Assembly (NCBI GenBank): GCA_016858145.1
Contig: JAEHOE010000009.1
Location: 496,001 to 560,000, forward strand
Reading direction: 5' to 3'
Source of the DNA: Edaphochlamys debaryana
Lineage: Eukaryota > Chlorophyta > Chlorophyceae > Chlamydomonadales
Length of the DNA: 64,000 nt
Shown: piece after piece, positions 46,956 through 59,426 of the stretch
How the letters are laid out: each line of letters starts with the position of its first letter
How positions within the stretch are numbered: position 1 is the stretch's first letter
Made by a program: the position numbers and the translations under genes
Notes under the pieces: generated by a model
Database searches by the model: none
What the model was told of the DNA's origin: nothing
Seen by the model: the letters and a program-made list of their open reading frames with translations, nothing else

Positions 46956-49342
46956 GGCTAGCAGGCTTTCGGCCTCAGCCTGCCAGCACGATTCCTGGCA
47001 AGGCTGGCCCGCTCCCGCGAGAAGGCTTTCAGAGTTGTTCAGACTAAAGCATATAGGATGAAAGCTTCATGGCTGGTGCGCCAGTTATGATAGCGTTGAA
47101 AGAGAAGAGAATGCTGAACCCACTCGTCCGCGACCTCGCGGCGTATGGCTCTGTCTTAGCACTCAGTGCTCTGCTAAGGATATGTGTACCTGCCACCTTT
47201 ACACTCCTGGGGCACAGGCCCGGGGTTGCCGGCACGCCCAAAACCCACCGCATGCGCGTTGACCCGTGCTCTCTTCCCCAGTTCCCCGCGCGTCCCCCGC
47301 GGGGACCCGACCTACCCGACAGCCGCTCCCCCCCCCAAACACCCAAGGGTGAGGCTCATCCATGGTCTAGACTCTGGCCAGGGGCATGGCATACGGTGTA
47401 TCCTACATAGACGTTTTTAACGAGTGAGACGGCACGGACGCCTCCTGCAGCCGGCCTCACGCGGGTTCGCGCTGCCTGCAGAGGACCGAAGCAAGGTGCT
47501 GGCATGGCACAAGGACGTGTGAGAACTGAGAAGCGGGGGGTGACTGCGGGGGGTGACTGCGGGGCAATAGCAGGGTCCACAGGAGGGGCATCTAGACAGG
47601 ATTTAGAGTCGAGAGCTCGAGCTCGAGACCGACCTGCTGCGTGTGCATGACACGATTGATACCTCAGCGAAGGAGCACGTCAGGGCCAGCATGGAGTGCA
47701 ACCTCTGGCCGGCCCAATCTGTGAAAGGGGCCAGGGGCACGGATTCGGGCAACTTGAGTGTTGGTTGACTAGCCGGTCGCCGCATTGACGACTAGGAGGC
47801 CATACTCGGATGGCTGCACGCTGTCTTGCCTCACAGCCGTCACAGGGACACGTGGGACAGGCCGTGGGTGGAGGCAGGGCAGCCCTAGGGACCCCGGGGC
47901 AGGGCGCACCCTCAAGGCAGGACGCAGGACCCATTAGGCCATGGCCCCCTGCTGCATGTACGGGAGGGGATTAATGTACACAACGGGGCGTAGTGCACCC
48001 TCAAGGCAGGACCCTTAAGGCCATGGCCCCCTACTGTACAAGCCTGCAGCCCGACCTGTGGATGAGAGAAGGGGGGCGAGGTAAGGGCGGGAAGGGCACA
48101 GGAGGGAAGGGGGGGTCACGAGGCGCTCGGAAGGTGGGCGGGCCGGCGGCTCGAACATCGGGAGAGGGTGGCGGGCGGGGGAAGGGGACACGGGGCGAGG
48201 GTACGCGAAAAGCAAGGCCAGCAAAGTGCAACAAATGCACTGGCGAACGACTACGCGCAACTCTGCTCTTGCGAGCAGAGAGCGGTGTCCCTCAAGCCGG
48301 GGGGGGAACTCGGGATGTTGGGAAAGGAGCCGCCGGGTGTGTGGGAAGCGGCAGGCTTGCGGCCTGGTCTGTGGAGGTGAGAATCGACGCTGACGATGAG
48401 GGGTCGAGCAGGGGTGCGGGCAGGAGGGGCAGGTCCTGGCAAGTGGGGAGCCTTGTGGGCAAGCCGGGCGGGAGGGGGGGCGGCGACGGGTGGCGGGGGG
48501 AGGGGTACATTCGCGTGCGGCATGCCGGGCCCCTGCCGGCTATCCACGCATAGCCCGTTGAGCACAAAGCCCTCGCGCCCACCACCATCTGCAGCTCGAT
48601 GCAGCTAAACTTCGTGCCGGCATGGCTGTCGTCAACTTACAGCTGTCGGAGCTTGCCGCCCCCAAGCCCGGGCCGGTCGCGGTTTGGACTGTTGGCGGTA
48701 CGTACGCTGCTGCAGCTGCAGTTCTCGGGAGGGAGGTCCGAAGGGGACATGCAAGGATCGCAACTCGTCTGCCGAGCATCGCTCAGCACCATGGCTCAGT
48801 GCTCTATTTCAACAGAGCTCGCGATGGAGGTCCCGACTTGGCTCGGGACCGGCCGGTTCAAGTTCGGCCCGTCCGAGGCGGGCCGCGAAAAGCCTTGGCG
48901 CGTTGGACCTGGGTCCATAACGAGAACGAGCGCTGCAACATGCGTTTCTTCTTCTTCTGTTGCGAGCGGCCAAGAGTCAGTCAGTCGCGGGCGCTTACGA
49001 GCACGGCGGTCCTATCACACGGCGCCTCGCCTGTCGACCCGCCGAGCGCTGCTTGCATCGCCCCCGAGCCCCGCAAGCACGCCCCTCCCCTACCGCGCCC
49101 CGCTTTACACACCGGCGCCAACCCAAGAGCGGCCAACGAGGAGCCGGGCCGTGCAAGCCGACTGCACCGCCCCACGGGAAATGCCACATCTCCGGCTGCC
49201 CGCACCGACCTAGCGCTGCAACCGTGAGGCCCCGAGGCTCGCCCCGAGGCCCCACAGCCTCGGATCTGCGTGCCTGAGCGCCTGGACACCGACTTCACGC
49301 CCGGCGAGCACGTCGAGGCAAGGGCTCAAATTTCAACATCCC
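46956..49342. other. Divergent intergenic region between the coiled-coil gene and the six-finger gene
   Basis: This presumably holds both promoters. No gene is supported, although open frames exist at 48622-49227. A block containing CACCCTCAAGGCAGGAC and GGCCATGGCCCCCT occurs twice, at about 47907-47955 and 47995-48032. Confidence 0.45.
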
Positions 49343-52300
49343 ATGGATGCCGACGCGACCGGCGCCCTGCGGCCCCGCCGAGCCGCGGCCGAGCGCGCAA
49401 CGGCCGCTATCACCACGTGCCTCACGTCTCGGCCCGGGGCTCGCGACTCGGCCGCGGTTTCCGGTCTGGCTGGCGAGCCTACATCTTCAGCGGGCGCGGC
49501 CGCTGGTCGTGGAGCGACGGTGCCGCGTCGGGAGAGCGTCGAGGTGACCGGCAAAGCGCCTGCGCCCGCGGCTTTGGCGGATCAGGCGCCGCGCGGCTCG
49601 GAGGCGAGGAGCGAGGGATTCGCGGCTGGGCTCGCGCGCCGGAGCTCCGCAGTGCCATCGGCCGCAGCGCTCCCCCCATCGCTCCGCTCCGCATCCCTTC
49701 GCGCCGCCGCCGCAACAGGCAGCCCAAACGCGCAACAGCCTTCCCAGCACCCTCCCCAGCAGCAGCCGCGCAACGTTGCTGCGCCCCAGTCCAACGCGGG
49801 CCGCCCCCCCACCGAGGCCCACCGCGCCACCCGCGAGCGCGCCTCCTCCGCCGCAGCCGCAGCCGCGGCCCCCGCCGCAACCGCTGCTGCTACTGCTGCT
49901 GCTGCTCCTGCGCCCCTGCCCGGCGTGCCCGGCGGCTTGGCTGTGGCGTGCGGCGCCTGCGGCTCCGCCAACAGCAACTGGGGCTACCGGTCCGCGAGCG
50001 GCGCCTACACCTGCCACGTCTGCTGCTTCGCCAACCGCCAGAAGCTGGGCTTCTACGGGCCGGTGAGGGCGGGGCTAGGGCGGGTACTAGGGCGGGGGCT
50101 AGGGTGGGGCCAGGGGGAGGGTGTGCAAGGGCTGGGAGGCACACAAGGCCCCGTTGGCTGGTGGGAAGCAGGGGGAAGCTGGGGCATGACGTGAGGCCGT
50201 GGGGGCGGGGTGTGTGGGGTGCCTGGTGTAGGATCTTTGGAAGGCCCAACACGACAGCACGATCACACGGCGCCCTGTCCTCCTCGCCAACCGCTCCCCC
50301 GGGGAAGAGGCGGACCAGGGCCACCTGCTTGCCCAACCGCCCTTTGCCTTCCCACCCTCCGTTGCCCCACCCTCGCCTCCCCGCTCCCCGCCCTCCCCGC
50401 CTTCCGCCACCCTCCCCACCCTCCGCCACCCCCACCCCCCGCAGCCCGGCTTCCGCAGCCGGGAGGAGGCCGACCAGGGCGTGCGGCGGAAGTGCTTCGA
50501 GTGCGGGGACGCCAACCCCAGCTCCTGGCGGGGGCACAAGACGGTGGGGGGTGGATGGGCGGGGAAGGGTGGGCGGGAGGGTGGATGGGGGGGTAACTGG
50601 CACTAAACGGCGGGGGGTGGGGCCAAGGGCTGGAGGCACCGGGAGAAGGGCGCGGGCAGGGACAGGGGCAGGGCATGGAGCGGGCGGGGCGCTGGGGGTA
50701 ATGGGGGTGGTGACTACATGGTGACTACATGGACCTCCCTCACGCCGGGCTGCCACGGCCGAGCCCTGAGGGGCCGTTGCCATCGTATCATAGCCTTGGT
50801 CTGCACTCGGACATGGATAGCGGTTCATGGGCGAAACCCACGTGACGGCTCTCTGACTTTCCTCCCGCCCGCCCGGCCTTGCGCCCCCCTCCCCCAGTGC
50901 CCCGGCAACTTCGTCTGTAACGCCTGCCACATGCGCTTCAAGCGGGCCGGCACGTACGAGAGAGCAGCCGCCGCCGACGGCGGCGGCCGCCGCGGCGGCC
51001 GGGCCGGCAGAGGTCGCGGCCGCGCCGCCGCCAAGCGCAAGGGCGCCGCCGCCGCCGCCGCCGAGAGCGAGAGCGATCCGGAGGTATCGGCCAGCTCTGA
51101 GGCAACGGGCGACGCTGAGACCGAGACGGAGTCCGGTTCGGAATCTGGATCTGAGTCCGGGGCCGAGTCCGGATCGGAGGAGTCGTCCGGATCTGGATCG
51201 GAGGAGTCTGAAGGCACCGGCGCCGCCGACAGCAGCAGCGGCGCCGCGGCCGGCGGCGGCGGTGACGCCGGCCCGAGCCAGGGCCCGGGCCCGGCGGTGC
51301 GCACCCGCCGCAGCCTGGCCGCCGCGGCGGCGGCGGCGGCAGCGGCTGCCGCCGCCGCCACACCGCCGCCTGCCGCTGCCGCCGCACCGCCGTCGTCGGG
51401 CCCGTCGTCGGGGGCGTCGGTGCTGCTGCCAGGCCCCGCCGCCGCCGCCGCCGCCACCGGCGGCCCCGGTACAGGTCCCGCCGCCGCCGCCGCCAGGCCT
51501 CAGGCGTCCGTGGAGACACGTGCCAAACCCAAGCCCGCCCGCTCCAACCCCCCGCCGGCCCCCGTCGCCGCCGACCCAGATGACGACACCGACCTCCCCA
51601 TCGCCCAGCTCGCCGCCCCCACTGCCGGTGCCGCTCGCAAGCTGACTGGCACGTCGGCCGGCGCCGGCGGCAGCGGCGGCGGCGGCAGCGGCGCAGGTGG
51701 CGGGTCAGATCACGCCTCCTCCGGCGGCCGCGCCACGCCGTCGCCTCCGCCGGCTGCCCAGGCCGCCGCCGCCCAGCCGCCGCCACTGCCGCCGCCGCCC
51801 GGTGCTGGCCCGAAAGACGGCGCGCTCGTACCGCAGGACGAGCCGTCCGTGCCCGTTACTAATGGCATGTCATGTGGCGCCTGCCGTACGATTAGCAGCG
51901 CCCGCTGGTACAGTCACCTGGATGACCCGGAGAAGAAGGTCTGTCAGGGCTGCTACGACCGCCGCCGCCGCCACGGCGTGTACAACAGCCCGCCGCCGAC
52001 GGCAGCGGCGACGGCGGCGGCGGTGACGGAGGCCGCCGCCAGCGCCTCAGCCGTGCCGGCGGCCCCGGTCGCCGCCGCCAAGCCCAAAGCCGCCGCCGCC
52101 GCCGCCGCCGCCGCCAAGCCCAAGGCCGACCCTGATGCTCCCGCCGCTGCTGACGCCGCCGACGCTGGCGGTGACGGCGACGGCGACGGCGGCGACGAGG
52201 CCGGCGCAGGTGCAGACGCCGACGCCGACGGCGGCACCCGCCGCCGCAGCGGCGGCGGCGGCGGCAGCCATCCCAAGCGGCGCTGCACGGAGTGCGGTGC

Positions 52301-53116
52301 CACCAGTACCTCGGGCTGGCGGGCCCACAAGATCCGGATCGACGAGTTCACGTGCAGATCTTGCTACGACCGGTACCGGGCTCACGGCACGTACGTACCG
52401 CGCACCAGCGGCGGCGGAGCGCCGCCGCCAGCGGAACCTGCAGCGGCCGAGGCGGCGCCGTCGAGCCCGCCGGCGGCCGCCCCGGCGAAGGCAGCGACGC
52501 CGACGGCCCCGGCAGGCCTGGCGGCAGCGGCGGCGGCGGGGCAGCCGGCGGGGCAGCCGGCGGCGCCGCCGAAGCTCAAGGTGAAGAAGCCCAAGGCCCC
52601 GCCGCCAGGTGCTCTGCCGCTGCCCTCGCCTCCGCCGGCGGCGCCCGCCGCCGCCCCGCCGCCACCCCCACAGGCCGCCGCTGCCACCCCGCCGCCGGCC
52701 GCTCCGCGTGCTCCTCCTCCGCCGCCGCCGCCGCCAGCGCAGCTGCAGCCGCCGCCGCTGGTCTACGAGTACCGCGGCCCCGAGAACTGCAAGCGCGTCT
52801 GCCCCAACTGCGGCGCCGTGCCGCCGCCGCCGGACACAGAGGCCGCCGCCAACTGGTCCTGGCGCCGCCACAAGGACGACCCAGAGCTCTGGACCTGCAA
52901 GTCCTGCTACGAGCGCCGCCGCAAGACCGGCAGCTACCGCCGCATCGGCGGCGGCGCGCCCGTCGCCGTCGGCTCCGCCGCCGCCGTCGCCGCGGCGGCG
53001 GCTGCCGCCGCCGGCACGGCTGGCGGCTTCGCCCCCGCTGCCGCTCCCGCGCCGGCGCCAGCGCCGGCCAGGCCGGCCGTGGCAAAGCCGGCGGCCAGGG
53101 CCGCCGCCAGGCCGTT

Positions 53117-53148
<32 letters not shown>

Positions 53149-56100
53149 AGCGGCAGTGCTACGAGTGCGGCGTGGACCACACCACAGGCGGTTGGCGGGG
53201 CCACAAGACCGTACCGGGCGCCTACACGTGCCGCAAATGCTACGACAGGTACTACTCGCGCGGTACGTACCGCCTTGACGGCGGTGGCGGCGGCGGCGCG
53301 CTGTTCAGCGGCGGCGGCCGCGGCGGCGCCCCCGGCCCGGTGGCCGCCGGCGTCGCCCTGGAGGCGGCGGCGGCGGCGCGGAAGCGTCCCGCTGGCGGCG
53401 ACTGGCCGCCGCCGGCGGCGGCTGGACCAAGGCCGAGCCAGCGGCGCCGCACCAACCCCACGCCGGCGGCGGCAGCGGCGGCGGCGGCGGCGGCCCCGGC
53501 GGCGCATGGACGCAGGCTGAAGCCGGGCGAGTTTGTCCGCATCATGCGCAGCCCGCAGGCGCCGCCGCCGGCGGGTCCGGAGCCCTTCTTCCGGGTTGAG
53601 AGCGTCGGCCGATCCGCTGCCGCCGCCGTTGCGGTGCTGCTCGGCCCTGACGGCCGCCGCCAGCGCCGCTGGCTCGACGAGCTGTCGCGCTGCAACCCGC
53701 CGCCGCCGCCGCCGGGCGCCGCCGCCGCCGACCCGCGCCTGGCGTCGCCGCTGCCGCCCGGCGGCGGCGACACGCCGTGCGAGATCTGCGAGTCGCCCGA
53801 CGGCGCCGACAGCATGCTGATCTGCGACTGCTGCGATACCGGCTGGCACATGGGCTGCCTGACCCCGCCGCTGGCGGCGATTCCGCGCGGCGCCTGGGCC
53901 TGCCCGGAATGCGAACGGTTGCGTCGGCACCGCGCAGGGGCGGCGGCGGCGGCGGCGGCGGCGGGGGCGCCAGACGGGCAGCGGTACGGCTACGCGGGCG
54001 GGGTGCAATCGCAGGAGGAGGAGTGGGGGGAGGAGGAGGAGGAGGGCTGGCAGGGGGAGGGCGAGGAGGGGTACACAGGGGGAGCGGAGCAGGAGGGTTA
54101 TGGCGGGCAGGCCTACGCGCAGCGGCCGGCGGCGGCTGCCGCTGGCGGCGGCGCGGCAGCCGCCGCCAACGGTGGCGGCGGCGGCGGCGGCGGCGGGGAG
54201 TTTGATACCGCCTGGGACGACGTCTGGGAGGGCTGGGAGGGAGGTGACTGGGAGCACGCATGGCAGGCGCGATCTGGCGGTGGCGGCGGCGACCAACCGC
54301 CCCAACCGCCGCCGCCGGACCCGTACGGCCGCACCGCCGCCAACCGCACGCCACCGCCGCCCCAGGCTCAGCGTCGGCAGCCGCCGCTTCCCGTGCACGC
54401 GCCGCCGCCGCACCTCGCCCCCAACCAACACGCCCAGGCCCAGGCCCAGGCCCGCGGGGCCTGGCCGGGCCCAGGCCCAGGCCCAGGTCCCAGCGGTTAC
54501 GGCCCCCCCGGTCACGGCGGGCCGCCGCCAGGCGGAGGCTACAGGGCCGGGCCCCCGCCGCCGCCACAGGCCCAGCAGGGCTATGCGCCGCCGCCGCCGC
54601 CGGTGCCGCTGCCGCCGCCGCCGATGCCGCCGACCCCGGAGGAGGTGGCGCGAATGGAGGCGGGGGTGCGGGCGTTCGGGGAGGTCCTGGAGTCGGCTTG
54701 CCAGGTGAGGTGGAGGGTCCCGGGTGGGGGGGCATGGTTGCCGGGAACATGGCTCGGGGGTAGTAGTCTAGTCATGTGCAGCACGGCGGGCGTTTGGGGA
54801 GGTCTGGATCGGCTTGTCAGGTGCGTGTGGGGCGGAGGGCGGAGGGCGGTGGGGGCTAGGTCAGAGGGTGGGGTAGGGGGTAGGGGGCAGGGGGCGGAGG
54901 GCAGGGAATGGGGGCAGGGGCCGGAGGGCAGGGGGTGGGGGCAGGGGCCGGAGGACAAGGGGTGGGGCCTGGTGTTGGACAGGGTTGCCAGGAGCATGGC
55001 TCGGTAGCATCACCGTGGGTGGAAGCGTAGTCATGTGCAGCCGTTGCCGGGTTGAAGACTGAGGAGCAGGTCAGATAATGAGATGAGAAGCTCGACCCCC
55101 CCTGCTGCTGCTGCCCTGCATCCCTCCCCCCTCCACCCTTCGACGCCACACGCAAAATCCTCTCCACATCTGGTGCCCCCCCCTTCCACCCCCGCCCCCA
55201 GGCCCTGGTGGCACTGGAGGACCGCCACGGGGCCCGTCTGCTGGACCCGCCTGGGCCCGAGTACAGCCGCCCGGACGGGCCCGCCTGGGCCCAGCCGGGC
55301 CTGAGGGGCGCCTACGAGGCCGTATGCGGGGGCGTGCCGGCGCTGCGGGTAAGCTCGGTGGTGCGGTGTTGTGGTGCAGGGATCAGCGAATCTGGGCAAC
55401 GGGGTTTCGTTGGATGGCTCAGGTGGCCTGGGCACGGGCACGTTTGGAAGGCAGGCAAGGAGGGAGGGCATTGACTTCATCCGATCCTCCCCGCCCCGCA
55501 GGCACGGTTCCTGGGCGACGCAGCCCTGCGCTGGATACAGGTGCGTGCATTGTACGGGGGCTGTACGGCATTTGAGAGGGCTTGCCACCGCCGCCTGTGC
55601 TGACAGGTTAGAGGGCCATGCCGCTCTGGGAATGACGCGGTACAGGGTTGCGGCCAGCGGGCAGACGAGCTGCCGGCCCCACATGAGGGGGAGAGAGTCA
55701 ACTTCCCCCGACCCCAGGCGCTCCCTAGAGATGCCGCTCTAGACCTGTGCGACCCTTCGACGCCTGCTACGATCCTCGTCCACTCTCCCCGCCCCCCCTT
55801 TCCCCCCCCCCATCCCCCTCTCAGGCCAACGTGTGGGAGCGGGCCCTGGCCCTCATCCTGGGTCCCTCCATGGAGGCCGTGGGGCTGGACCGGGTGGGGC
55901 CCCTGCCCGACATGGCGGAGGCCAAGCAGGTGCGGCGGTTGGCGGTTGGGTGGTTGGTGGTTGACGGTTGAGGAGGGAACTGCGGCTCGTCTCTGTCGCG
56001 CGAGTTTGCGTCCCATCTGACCCTGCGTCCCATGCTCGCATCTGATCCTGCATCGGGGTTCACTCCGTTTGGTCCGCCGCAGGCCACACATTTACGCAAC

Positions 56101-58274
56101 CCAACTCTGCATCTCATGATACCCCTCCCATGGGTGCGCCGCAGGCCACGTGGGACAACAGCCGCCAGAGCGTGTACTGTTCTTTCGCCGCCGCCGCCGC
56201 CGCCGCCTACCCAGCCGCCGGCGACCCGCCCGCCGACGCCAACCTCCCGCCGACGGCCATCGACCGCTGCCGCCACGTGGTGTCGTACGTCGCGGAAGCC
56301 CTGGCGGCGCACGTGCTCGGCCAACCGCCGCCGCCAGATCTGCCGCTGCCCGGCGCGCCGCCGGTGCCGCAGCCGCAGCCGGTGCCGCTGCCCCTGCCGA
56401 CCCCGCCGCCGCCGGGGCCGTACGGACCGCCGACGCCGCTGCAGCTGCCGGCGCCGCCGGTGCAGCGGGCTGACAGCCTGGGCCTGTCGGGCCCGGGATC
56501 AGGGCACATCATGCCCCCGCCGCCGCCGCCGCCAGGCTATCCACCAAACTACGGACAGGAAACCGCGGCGGCTGGCTATACCGGCCCTGGCGGCGCAGGC
56601 GGCTACACAGACGACGCTAGCGGCGCCGAGTGGCAGGAGCCGCCGCCGCCGGGCGTTGACCTGCCGCCGCCGGCGCTGATGCTGCCCCCGCCGCCGCCGC
56701 GACCACCGTCAGGCGCGCCGCCGTCAGTGCTGGCGCTCCCGGCGCCGCCAGGCCCCCACACGCCCGCCGCCACGACAAGCGGCGGCGCCAGCGGCGGCGC
56801 GCCCCCGGCGGCGGCGCAGCCGCCCGTTGCACGTACTGCATCGTACGGCGGCAGCCAGTACGGGCCCCCGACGGCGCCGCGGTTGGCGCTGCCGCCACCG
56901 CCGCAACGCACGGACAGCGGCGGAGCTGCCGCCGCTGCCGCGGCCGTCAGCTCCTCCCACCGGCGCGCCGCCACCCGTCTTCTTAAGGAGGTGGCGGTGG
57001 TTGCCGTACGGCTGGCGCTAGAGGTGGGCGCCTTCCGTACCAGCCGTATCGCGCTACGGCTGGCGGACCGGGGTGCCGTACTGACGCCGCCGCCACCGCC
57101 GCCGCCGGGCGCGTACGGCACGAGCACGTCCCTCGTCCAGATGTCGCCGTACGCAGGAAACCCGATGGAGCCGCCGCCGGCCGTGTGGGCCGCCAAGTGG
57201 CTGTACCGCCCGCGGCCGCCGCCGGCGCTGCCGCCGCAGCCGCTGCCGCTGTGGCAGCCGCCGCCGCCGCCGGCAGCGGCGGCGCCGCCGCTCCCACCAC
57301 GCTACCCCGTCCCCGGCGCAGAGGGCGGATACTATGCTGGCGGCGGCTTTGCGCCGCCTGAGCCTGGCGGCGGCGGCGGCGGTGGCCAGAGCGCCTTCCA
57401 ACGCTGGGATGCAGCGCGCAAGCGACCCGCTTCCTGGGAGGCCGGAGGCCCGGCCGATGCCGGGGGTCCCGGCGGCGGTGGCTACGGCGGCTACGGCGGC
57501 GGGGCCCCGCCGGGCCCCTACGGGCCCCCGCCGCCTCACGGCGATCCCTATGGCCCCGCAGACCGTGGCTACGGCGGACACTACCCGCCGCCGCCAACCG
57601 CTCCGCCGCCGCACCACCACCATGACTCCCGGTACGGCGGCGGTGCGTACTACGGACCTGGCGGCGGCAGCGACGCCGCCGGAGGCTACGGCCCTGGCGG
57701 CGTGAATCCCTATGGCGGCGGTGCTCCGGCAGGTGACCCGCCGGCGGAGGCGTGGGGCTACGGGCCGCACGGGCCGCCGCAACCTGGCTCCATGGCCCCG
57801 CCGCCGCCGCGCTCCACGGGAAACGGCAACGGCGGCGGCGGCGGCGGCAGGGCTGGCGGCGGCGGCGGCGGCACTTCGCACCAGATCGTGCTGGAGCCGC
57901 TGCCGGCGGCGCCGTCGCACGCTCAGCACGCAGGCCAGCCGCCGCCGTCGGGATCCTACCCGCAGCACCAGCCGTCTCAACCGCCGCCGCAACCGCCGCT
58001 CCAACCGCCGCCGCAGGGACCGTTGCGCCCCGAGCCTCGCTCCGCCGCCGCCAACGCCGCCGCCGTGGCTGCTTACATGGGTCCCAGCGGCGGCGGCGGC
58101 GGCCCTGGCGGCGGCGGCCCTGGCGGCGGCGGCCCTGGCGGCGGCTGTGTGCTGTGGGTGGTGAGCCCGGGTCTGGTGCTCCGGGGCCCCTTCCGGAGGG
58201 ATCTGGGGGCGGTCCTCGAGGTACCCCTGGCCCCTGTGCTTGTGGTGGGAAGCGGCGGCGTGGGGTGGGCGTAG
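49343..58274 (+). CDS. Six GATA-like C4 fingers plus PHD finger, proline-rich chromatin protein
   Basis: Seven exons keep frame: 49343-50062, 50445-50543, 50898-54704, 55202-55348, 55502-55540, 55825-55929 and 56145-58274 (about 2348 aa). Six C-x2-C...C-x2-C fingers share a GWRxHK core and a CYDRYRxxGTY end. They start near residues 200, 290, 597, 736, 907 and 1027; the second is split by an intron. A PHD finger follows at about 1233-1285 (CEICESPDGADSMLICDCC, then HMGC and CPEC). Between them FVRIMRS...FFRVESVGR could be a small Tudor/BAH-like barrel, a weak guess. A Glu/Ser acidic run and Arg-Gly-rich segment follow the second finger, and the C-terminal third is Pro/Gly-rich. The family suggests DNA-binding and histone-tail reading in the nucleus. 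The first and last exons are the least certain: the start may lie elsewhere and the 3' end may splice on. Confidence 0.75.
54670..55075. repeat. Exon-edge and intron-unit duplication after the long exon
   Basis: The exon end encoding RAFGEVLESACQ with its GT donor (54670-54710) is copied with several mismatches at 54787-54825, 117 bp on. A second block containing CATGGCTCGG and TAGTCATGTGCAG recurs at about 54750 and 54995. The intron is thus built of tandem copies. Confidence 0.75.
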
Positions 58275-59426
58275 GGCGGTTTGGGGGACGGGCGGAAGGG
58301 TGAGGGCGAGGGGCAAGCCAAGACGGCGACGCCCGGCCTGTGTACGGGGGACCGAGCGGGGGGACGCTGGGGAAGCCAGCCGCCGACTTTGACCCAAAGG
58401 AGCAGGCGAGGACCACGACTACACACGACGCGTGAGGGGGCGCCGATGGACGAGGATAGCGCGAACGACTGAGGGCTGAGGATGAGGAGGCTCCGCGAGG
58501 GGCTTGGTACCGGAGCCGTGCGGGTCTGGCAGGGGTTGGACATGTGAGGAGATCATGTGGGGCCGCTTCGGCGTGATGCTGGTTGTAGGCTCGCCTCTGC
58601 CAGCAGCCGAGCGTATGGCATGGGGGATCTGGATCTGGATCTGGGTCTGGATCAAACCGCAAGGAGCTGTGGGGCGTAGTAAGGTCCGGTGAGGCGCCGT
58701 TGCGGCAGTGAGCAGGATCTCCGCTGTTTGGACGTGGCTGGAGTGGGTCGGTCGGTCATGGTTTACGCTGCTGTCGGGAAGGGGGGCATGCTGCATGTGA
58801 GCAGCGGAGTTGACGTTTCAAGTTGCGGAACACAGCTGTTGTGCCCGGCCCTAGCTGAAGGGCGCTGCGAGGGCCACGGCAGAGGCCAGTTATATCCGCT
58901 CCAGCGCGGGAGACTGACTTCATGTGTCGCCCTACCTACCGGGTGCCGCTGGCCTCTTTCATCGAGCTGTTCTACCTGTGATGCAATAAGTCGCCGATGT
59001 GTGCAGCCCTCATGCCCCGAACGATGGCGGGCAGGCAAGGCAAAAGGCGGCGGTGGCGAGGCTGTCAGGACGGAGCCGCAGCAGGGGCCGGCAGGGGCGG
59101 GGCGGCGGGGGCTGCCGGGCGGCACGCGGGGGAAAGGCACGCGGGGCGCACAGGTCCACGGGTCGGACAAAGCGCGTCCAAAGCACTTGTCAAGCCGCGT
59201 CAACCCGCGACCCAAAACCTCTGCGCTTTCGCGCCCCTCTATCGCTCTGGCAGCAACCCACTCCGCCACTTGCTTGCCGCGCTAGCTAGCTAGCTGCCGC
59301 AACCCAACACACCAACGTTAGCGCTGAAGGCGCGCCGCGGCAGCACTTCATTCGCTTCCCGGCAGCAACCAACGAGGGACGCCGAGGAGCGCTCCGCGTC
59401 AGTGCGCCGCCAGCGAGCCCGCGCGA
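58275..59426. other. Intergenic region between the two finger-protein genes
   Basis: No gene is supported. It holds the 3' end of the six-finger gene and the promoter of the next. GCTAGCTAGCTAGCT at about 59280-59294 is a short repeat. No nearby TGTAA was found, so the 3' end of the upstream gene is uncertain. Confidence 0.5.

Noticed and set aside
48622..49227. 201-codon open frame upstream of the six-finger gene
   Set aside because: No domain, no clear splice partner, and overlapping open frames in the other phases. It is more likely 5' leader or intergenic DNA.
52047..54515. An 822-codon open frame on the minus strand
   Set aside because: It lies opposite the six-finger/PHD exon and is arginine-rich as expected from the complement of GCC/CCG-rich codons. 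It has no domain and is a composition artefact.
56983..58662. 559-codon minus-strand open frame
   Set aside because: It is the complement of the Pro/Gly-rich last exon of the six-finger gene, with arginine-dominated content and no recognisable motif.
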